From JANRIG01 sp033765235 (lineage in GTDB: Bacteria > Bacteroidota > Bacteroidia > Cytophagales > UBA9547): DNA of 64,000 bases. The notes beneath the pieces were generated by a model. The model was not told the DNA's origin. It worked only from the letters and a program-made list of their open reading frames with translations, and did not search any database. The stretch lies in NCBI GenBank assembly GCA_033765235.1, contig JANRIG010000032.1:58428-122427 (forward strand), in the 5' to 3' direction. Below, piece after piece: positions 60,516 to 64,000 of this stretch. Numbering within the stretch: the first letter of the stretch is position 1; each line of letters opens with the position of its first letter. The translations under genes were made by a program, and so were the position numbers.

Positions 60516-61130
60516 TCCCTACAAATACATAGACCCTGACTATACCTACACTGATCCTAAAACAGGACTTTTAAGAAATTTACAAAACATTACAGACCCC
60601 GATGTATTACTCTTTGTTGAGAGTGGTGTGGTGATTAAACGACTTCAAGAACTTTATGAAAAACCAATAAAAATTAACAGCATTGACAGCTTATTTGAAA
60701 TTCATAGACACCTCTTTCAGGACATTTACGTTTGGGCAGGAAAGAAACGAATTGTTGAAATAAGCAAAGATGGCAAACAGTTTTTCCCGACTTCACACTT
60801 TGACAACGCTTTTAGATACATTGACCAATTAATTGCCGAGTTCAAGAAAATTCCCAAAGAAACACCAGACAGTCAGCCGAGAAATTGGCTGAACTATTAG
60901 ATAACGTCAACTATTTACACCCATTTAGAGAAGGCAACGGACGAACACAAAGAGAGTTTTTGAGACTGTTGGCCTTGGAAAAAGGCTTGACAATAAATCT
61001 CAACCCACCAGACAACAAAAGTGTTTACGAACGATATATGAAAGGAAGTGTAGAAAGTGACGTAAGGACATTAACAGAGTTGATTTTTGAACTAATCAAT
61101 ACGAATAAAAAATTGAAAAACAGTGCATAA
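60508..61130 (+). pseudogene. Fic/Doc-family AMP-transferase toxin, frameshifted
   Basis: The first frame (60508-60900) encodes residues with F-E-I-H-R-H-L-F-Q-D-I-Y-V-W-A-G and F-F-P-T-S-H-F, typical of the Fic N-terminal half, then ends after an unrelated stretch N-W-L-N-Y. The other frame, from about 60870 to 61130, continues without gap as S-A-E-K-L-A-E-L-L-D-N-V-N-Y-L and the catalytic H-P-F-R-E-G-N-G-R-T-Q-R. Loss of one base around 60868-60872 explains the shift. Fic enzymes move AMP from ATP to target proteins; the intact form would be about 207 residues. It may be a real inactivation or a sequencing error. The stop TAA at 61128 lies within the TAAC of element S2. Confidence 0.85.
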
Positions 61131-61252
61131 CACGTGTTTTGCGTCAGGCGGGGTGGCCTGCTTCTATTCAAGTTTCTGCCTCGGTTGATCTCTTCTTTAA
61201 GAACGAGATGCTCTGAAACCCCGCTCGAACGCCAAGCCCAAAACGTTAGCTG
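61123..61252 (+). repeat. attC-like element S2
   Basis: Begins GTGCATAAC (61123-61131) and ends CGTTAGCTG (61244-61252). Outer arms CGTGTTTTG/CAAAACG and GCGGGGT/ACCCCGC pair with bulges. The left end is the exact complement of TATGCAC at the start of the Fic unit (60209-60215). The inner hairpin has a mismatch relative to S1. Confidence 0.75.
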
Positions 61253-61278
61253 AAATGCTACTTGATTACACCCAAATC

Positions 61279-61309
61279 TTGTAAGTAGAACAAAGATTTG
61301 TTACGTTTG
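61279..61309 (+). promoter_or_regulatory. Candidate promoter of the DUF6934 cassette
   Basis: TACGTTTG at 61302-61309 fits TAnnTTTG, and TTG at 61279-61281 gives a spacer of 20 bases, within the usual 17-23. The start codon is at 61317, so the leader would be only a few bases. Confidence 0.5.
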
Positions 61310-61316
61310 CAATAAG

Positions 61317-61757
61317 ATGAAATTACCAAAATATCAATTAAAATCGAGTGACAAATTATCAAGTTACGAGTTTGTTAGCGAAGGACCACATGGGCTAATT
61401 TATAAAAGAATTCAGTTCACTTTGATCAATAAAGATGAAGTGTATAACCTTGCATTTGGAGACAAAAATATCGAAACTGGTGAAATTGATGATTTAGCTT
61501 TAAGCAATAATGGAGATAGTGATAAAGTACTGGCAACAGTTGTTGGAGCAGTTTATGCTTTCTGTGACAAAAATCCAAATGCTTGGATTTTTGCAACTGG
61601 AAGTACTCCATCGAGAACTCGACTTTATCAAATTGGGATTGCAAAATATTATCAAGACATTAATGAGGAATTTGAGATTTATGGAGAAATTGGTGAAGTT
61701 TGGGAGTTGTTTGAACATGGAAAAAATTATACTGCTTTTCTTGCTAAAAAGAAATAA
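61317..61757 (+). CDS. DUF6934 protein
   Basis: A 146-residue soluble protein. F-G-D near 57-59, G-E-I-D-D-L near 66-71, N-N-G-D-S-D-K-V-L-A-T-V near 75-86, D-K-N-P-N-A-W-I-F-A-T-G-S-T-P-S-R-T-R-L-Y near 95-115 are the conserved blocks I associate with DUF6934. Family function is unknown. Isoleucine codons are nine ATT and two ATC with no ATA, unlike the ATA-rich resident genes, which suggests recent acquisition. It is followed after 19 bp by a 53-residue gene in the same unit, an arrangement resembling toxin-antitoxin pairs. Confidence 0.7.
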   Translation: MKLPKYQLKSSDKLSSYEFVSEGPHGLIYKRIQFTLINKDEVYNLAFGDKNIETGEIDDLALSNNGDSDKVLATVVGAVYAFCDKNPNAWIFATGSTPSRTRLYQIGIAKYYQDINEEFEIYGEIGEVWELFEHGKNYTAFLAKKK

Positions 61758-61776
61758 TTTTCTTAAAATTTGTATT

Positions 61777-61938
61777 ATGAAGTCAATTGAAGAATTAAAC
61801 AATAGTAAAGTCCCTCTTGTCATTATTGACAAAAGATTGAACGATTTAGACAATTTTGTGCTATTTCCTGAAAAAGTAGAAATGGCAAAAAAAATTATTG
61901 CTAAAGTTGGTCTGCCTAAACAACCGCACTACAGCTAA
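61777..61938 (+). CDS. Small protein paired with DUF6934
   Basis: A 53-residue protein starting M-K-S-I-E-E-L-N-N-S-K and ending V-G-L-P-K-Q-P-H-Y-S. The longer overlapping frame from 61510 uses a different N-terminus that runs through the DUF6934 gene and is not likely. I know no characterised homologue. The stop codon TAA at 61936-61938 lies inside CAGCTAAC, the left end of element S3, as expected for the last gene of an integron cassette. Together with DUF6934 it forms a two-gene unit. Confidence 0.6.
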   Translation: MKSIEELNNSKVPLVIIDKRLNDLDNFVLFPEKVEMAKKIIAKVGLPKQPHYS

Positions 61939-62098
61939 CATAGTATTTATTAATAAAAGGTGTGTTTGTAGGTCGTAGTTTTGCGCTCATGTGTGAAAAA
62001 GAGGCTTGTATATATCTGTGCTTACTTCTATATTTGTGCATGGAGCCTTTGGTCACCCAATTGGCAAATATGTGAGCAGATGTCTGCTATGTTAGTAT
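61932..62098 (+). repeat. attC-like element S3 (different body)
   Basis: Left end CAGCTAACATAG (61932-61943) and right end CTATGTTAG (62087-62095) are complementary over nine bases. Shorter inner pairings are GCTCA/TGAGC and AGGCT/AGCCT. CAGCTAAC is the complement of GTTAGCTG at the start of its own cassette (61245-61252). The interior shares only GTTTTGCG with S1 and S2. Confidence 0.65.
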
Positions 62099-62144
62099 AG
62101 GACAGCGACCGAAACAAACTGACATCGAAACAAGAAAATATTAT

Positions 62145-62693
62145 ATGACGACAAATACATTTGACTTTATAGGTGGGAACATTGGCGAATGGAAAGTTAT
62201 TAGTATGAATACCGTATGTGGACAACCCATAGATACTGTTTCACACTTAGACATCTTGCCAAGTTTGACAAATAACCGAAACACTGGAATTTGGACACTT
62301 ACTGGTTTTACAAGCAATGTTCGTTATGCAGAAAAGAACGAACGAGAAAAACTTATGGCTGTTCAATCGGACTTAGGTAGACCTCTGTCAACTTGTGCGG
62401 CACTTATTCCAATTCGCAAGACAGAAACTTGGTGGATGATGGCTCAAGACGAAAGGAGAAAAATTTTTGAAACCAAATCACACCACACAGAGATAGGTTT
62501 AGAATATTTACCGGCCATTGCTCGCAGACTTTATCATTGTAGAGACATAGGACAGCCTTTTGACTTTTTAACTTGGTTTGAATATGCACCAAACGACTCG
62601 GACAAGTTTGAAGAACTTGTAAACTCGTTGAGACAAACAGAAGAATGGAAATATGTGGACAGAGAAACTGATATACGATTAATAAAAGCGTAA
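62145..62693 (+). CDS. Chlorite-dismutase-family heme protein
   Basis: A 182-residue protein of the short chlorite dismutase/Dyp-like superfamily branch. W-W-M-M-A-Q-D-E-R-R-K-I-F near residues 96-108, S-H-H-T-E-I-G near 112-118, and Y-L-P-A-I-A-R-R-L-Y-H131-C-R-D with H131 as the likely proximal heme ligand are present. F-D-F-L-T-W-F-E-Y-A-P and E-W-K-Y-V-D-R-E-T-D-I-R-L complete the family pattern. It could decompose chlorite or act in another heme reaction. A coproheme decarboxylase role is unlikely at this length and context. Presence inside a cassette cluster suggests an accessory detoxification trait. Confidence 0.8.
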   Translation: MTTNTFDFIGGNIGEWKVISMNTVCGQPIDTVSHLDILPSLTNNRNTGIWTLTGFTSNVRYAEKNEREKLMAVQSDLGRPLSTCAALIPIRKTETWWMMAQDERRKIFETKSHHTEIGLEYLPAIARRLYHCRDIGQPFDFLTWFEYAPNDSDKFEELVNSLRQTEEWKYVDRETDIRLIKA

Positions 62694-62710
62694 AAAAAAT
62701 GAAATACAGC

Positions 62711-62842
62711 ACACCACACGGGTTTAGCATGATGCGGGGTGACCTGCTTCTATTCAAGATACTGCCTCAGTTTATCTCGTCTATAAGGACGAGATAAACT
62801 GAAATCCCGCCATTGACGCCAAGTGCCAAACCCTTGCAAGCA
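62711..62842 (+). repeat. attC-like element S4 with a perfect 15-bp inner hairpin
   Basis: Homologous to S1 and S2 (GCGGGGTGACCTGCTTCTAT, ATTCAAG, CTGCCTCAG in order). The inner arms TCAGTTTATCTCGTC (62767-62781) and GACGAGATAAACTGA (62788-62802) pair perfectly over 15 bp around TATAAG. Outer arms GGGTTT/AAACCC also pair. The ends lack the TAAC/GTTA words. Confidence 0.65.
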
Positions 62843-62852
62843 ACCCTAAAAG

Positions 62853-62921
62853 ATGACACAACAACAAACGGACAGCGAGTATGGCAACACACACTGTCTC
62901 GTCCATCCATTTATGGTTTAG
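62853..62921 (+). pseudogene. Possible truncated first codons of a lost cassette gene
   Basis: ATG at 62853 begins a 22-codon frame (M-T-Q-Q-Q-T-D-S-E-Y-G-N) right after S4, where a fourth cassette gene would begin. It ends at a stop overlapping the 3' end of the converging TPR gene. Too short to identify; it may be chance. Confidence 0.25.
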
Positions 62922-63772
62922 TATTTATATTTCAACTGCTTTTTGAGTTCCAATTGGTGTTTTACCCCTTCTGCATCGCCCGGAAAGCGTTTTAAAAAAA
63001 TAAGCAAATCGTCATACGCCCCTTTATAATCTTGGGTGCTCTGTTTTATTTTGCTGCGGTAAAAGTAAGCTATTTTTATGGTAGTATCGTATTGAATGGC
63101 CTTAGTAAAGTCACTTATGGCACCATCATTGTCAAATATCATTTCTCTCAAAAGCCCCCTGTTAAAATATGCTTCCCCGTTTTTAGAGTCGTTTTCTATT
63201 TCTTTGTTAAATTCCTGCATGGCTATTTGATAATCTTCTTTGTTGGAGTTGGTTTGATGATGGTGAAACGTTTTGGGCACAAAATTGGGGTTAATAGCCA
63301 TAGCTTTGTCAAAATATTCTTTTGCTTGCCTAAACAAACGTAGCTCCAAATATATATCTCCCAACGTCTGATATGCTTCAAAATGCTGAGAATTATAAGA
63401 GAGTGCACTTTCTAAGTCTTGTATGGCTCCTTTGGTACGCTTAAGCCTCCATTCGCACCGTGCACGGTAATAATAGTACTCTGCATCATGAGGATTGATA
63501 ATGACGGCAGCATTAAAATTATCAAGCCCTCCATTATAATTGCCCAGTTCCAAATAGGCTTTTCCTCTGATAAATAATGCTTTATCCCACTCTGGTTTTA
63601 TTTTTAGAGCATCGTCTAAATATTTGATACACAATTTGTAATTGGCCACCTCAAATGCAGCACTGCCTTTTTCAAAGTTTTCTGACGGCGATTGTGCGTG
63701 CAGGGTTGTGCTACAAAACGTAATGATACACAAACCCAATACTGTGCAAATGTTAATACCTCTTCTACTCAT
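62918..63772 (-). CDS. Exported tetratricopeptide-repeat protein
   Basis: A 284-residue protein with a signal peptide (about 1-26, ending T-L-H-A-Q). At least six TPR units follow: Y-K-L-C-I-K-Y-L-D-D-A-L-K-I-K-P, Y-N-G-G-L-D-N-F-N-A-A-V-I-I-N-P, T-K-G-A-I-Q-D-L-E-S-A-L, F-R-Q-A-K-E-Y-F-D-K-A-M-A-I-N-P, N-D-G-A-I-S-D-F-T-K-A-I and D-Y-K-G-A-Y-D-D-L-L-I-F-L. A loop rich in His and Asn (F-H-H-H-Q-T-N-S-N) interrupts the array near 166-175. It is a likely periplasmic scaffold. Its 3' end marks the right border of the cassette cluster. Confidence 0.85.
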   Translation of the reverse strand: MSRRGINICTVLGLCIITFCSTTLHAQSPSENFEKGSAAFEVANYKLCIKYLDDALKIKPEWDKALFIRGKAYLELGNYNGGLDNFNAAVIINPHDAEYYYYRARCEWRLKRTKGAIQDLESALSYNSQHFEAYQTLGDIYLELRLFRQAKEYFDKAMAINPNFVPKTFHHHQTNSNKEDYQIAMQEFNKEIENDSKNGEAYFNRGLLREMIFDNDGAISDFTKAIQYDTTIKIAYFYRSKIKQSTQDYKGAYDDLLIFLKRFPGDAEGVKHQLELKKQLKYKY

Positions 63773-63897
63773 TATTAAATAATTACCAATAATATTACAA
63801 AAATATAATTATATTTTAATAGTAATAACTTAACTTGAAAATCTGAATAACTTTTTGTGATAGTGCAAAGTACACATCTCAGGACTTGATATTTATT

Positions 63898-64000
63898 TTA
63901 CCTCCCACTCTTTTGGTTTGAAAGTTTTTTTGTTATTCACAATTTTAACGGTATCTCCGCTTGGTTTTAGTACGAATAGCCCTTTGTTTTCCGCGTATTT
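63898..64000 (-). CDS. C-terminal end of an unidentified gene (continues beyond window)
   Basis: The last 34 residues of a minus-strand frame end at TAA (63898-63900): K-Y-A-E-N-K-G-L-F-V-L-K-P-S-G-D-T-V-K-I-V at the visible start and F-K-P-K-E-W-E-V-K at the end. The frame is open to the window edge and has coding-like composition. Family unknown. Confidence 0.5.

Noticed and set aside
61510..61938. 142-codon forward frame overlapping the DUF6934 gene
   Set aside because: Its first 89 codons run in the wrong frame through the DUF6934 coding region. Only the last 53 codons, from the ATG at 61777, are plausible.
60086..62842. S1-S4 as a CRISPR array
   Set aside because: Elements are about 130-167 bp, spacers are whole genes of 500-1000 bp, and no cas gene is present.
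60086..62842. S1-S4 as ends of insertion sequences or MITEs
   Set aside because: All elements have the same orientation, no target-site duplications or transposase are visible, and the unit-specific complementary ends fit cassettes better.

Overview
The window looks like a chromosomal segment of a Bacteroidota bacterium; order and genus cannot be fixed from sequence alone. The DNA is A+T rich and resident genes favour ATA for isoleucine. Three very large secreted proteins end in type IX secretion (T9SS) sorting domains. The gliding/T9SS lipoprotein GldB is encoded. Several genes are preceded by the Bacteroidota -7 element TAnnTTTG, and few have a Shine-Dalgarno sequence. Gene density is high and most loci are short operons.

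Layout. 1-7.1 kb: end of a LamG-like secreted protein, a YceI-like/methyltransferase pair, YciI-like protein, Crp-family regulator, two TPR proteins and an isolated nuoF. 7.3-8.3 kb: DksA-like regulator and scpB. 8.4-16.1 kb: two giant T9SS cargo proteins, an endonuclease I and an M43 metalloprotease. 16.1-16.4 kb: a probable transposase remnant. 17-22.9 kb: five-gene carbohydrate operon (GH140-like, GH2, SDR, enolase-superfamily, SDR). 23.1-28.2 kb: TonB-dependent receptor, HAMP-GAF coiled-coil membrane sensor and two YfiR-like proteins. 28.4-32.9 kb: serine hydrolase and a TolB-propeller/outer-membrane-barrel protein. 33-38 kb: GapN-like dehydrogenase, tRNA-Phe, MiaE, PQQ-type sugar dehydrogenase and a nucleotide-sugar epimerase. 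38-46.4 kb: membrane glycosyltransferase candidate, PVC-type cytochrome/HEAT dehydrogenase with a TIM-barrel isomerase, and an SGNH T9SS protein. 46.7-52.4 kb: leuA, HAD phosphatase, PAS histidine kinase and an AsnB-labelled secreted protein. 52.5-59.9 kb: small proteins among short repeats, a caspase-like lipoprotein, outer-membrane barrel, gldB, hicBA, clpS, arginase-fold protein, DUF6580 and DedA. 62.9-64 kb: TPR protein and the end of an unidentified gene.

The most unusual part is 60.1-62.85 kb. Four imperfectly palindromic elements of about 130-167 bp separate small same-strand genes: a VbhA-like antitoxin plus frameshifted Fic, a DUF6934 protein plus a 53-residue protein, and a chlorite-dismutase-family protein. 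In two consecutive units the first bases of the unit are the reverse complement of its last bases, and the stop codon of the last gene lies inside the TAAC of the element. Integron gene cassettes have this geometry. No integrase is visible, so the region is best read as an attC-like cassette cluster without an integrase (CALIN-like), truncated on its right side.

How genes work together (inference): the 17-22.9 kb operon probably releases sugars from plant-type polysaccharide and oxidises or dehydrates them without phosphorylation. The YfiR/sensor/TonB operon looks like an envelope-sensing unit. The secreted nuclease, protease and esterase-like proteins would digest external macromolecules through T9SS. 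MiaE next to tRNA-Phe joins a modification enzyme to one of its expected substrate tRNAs.
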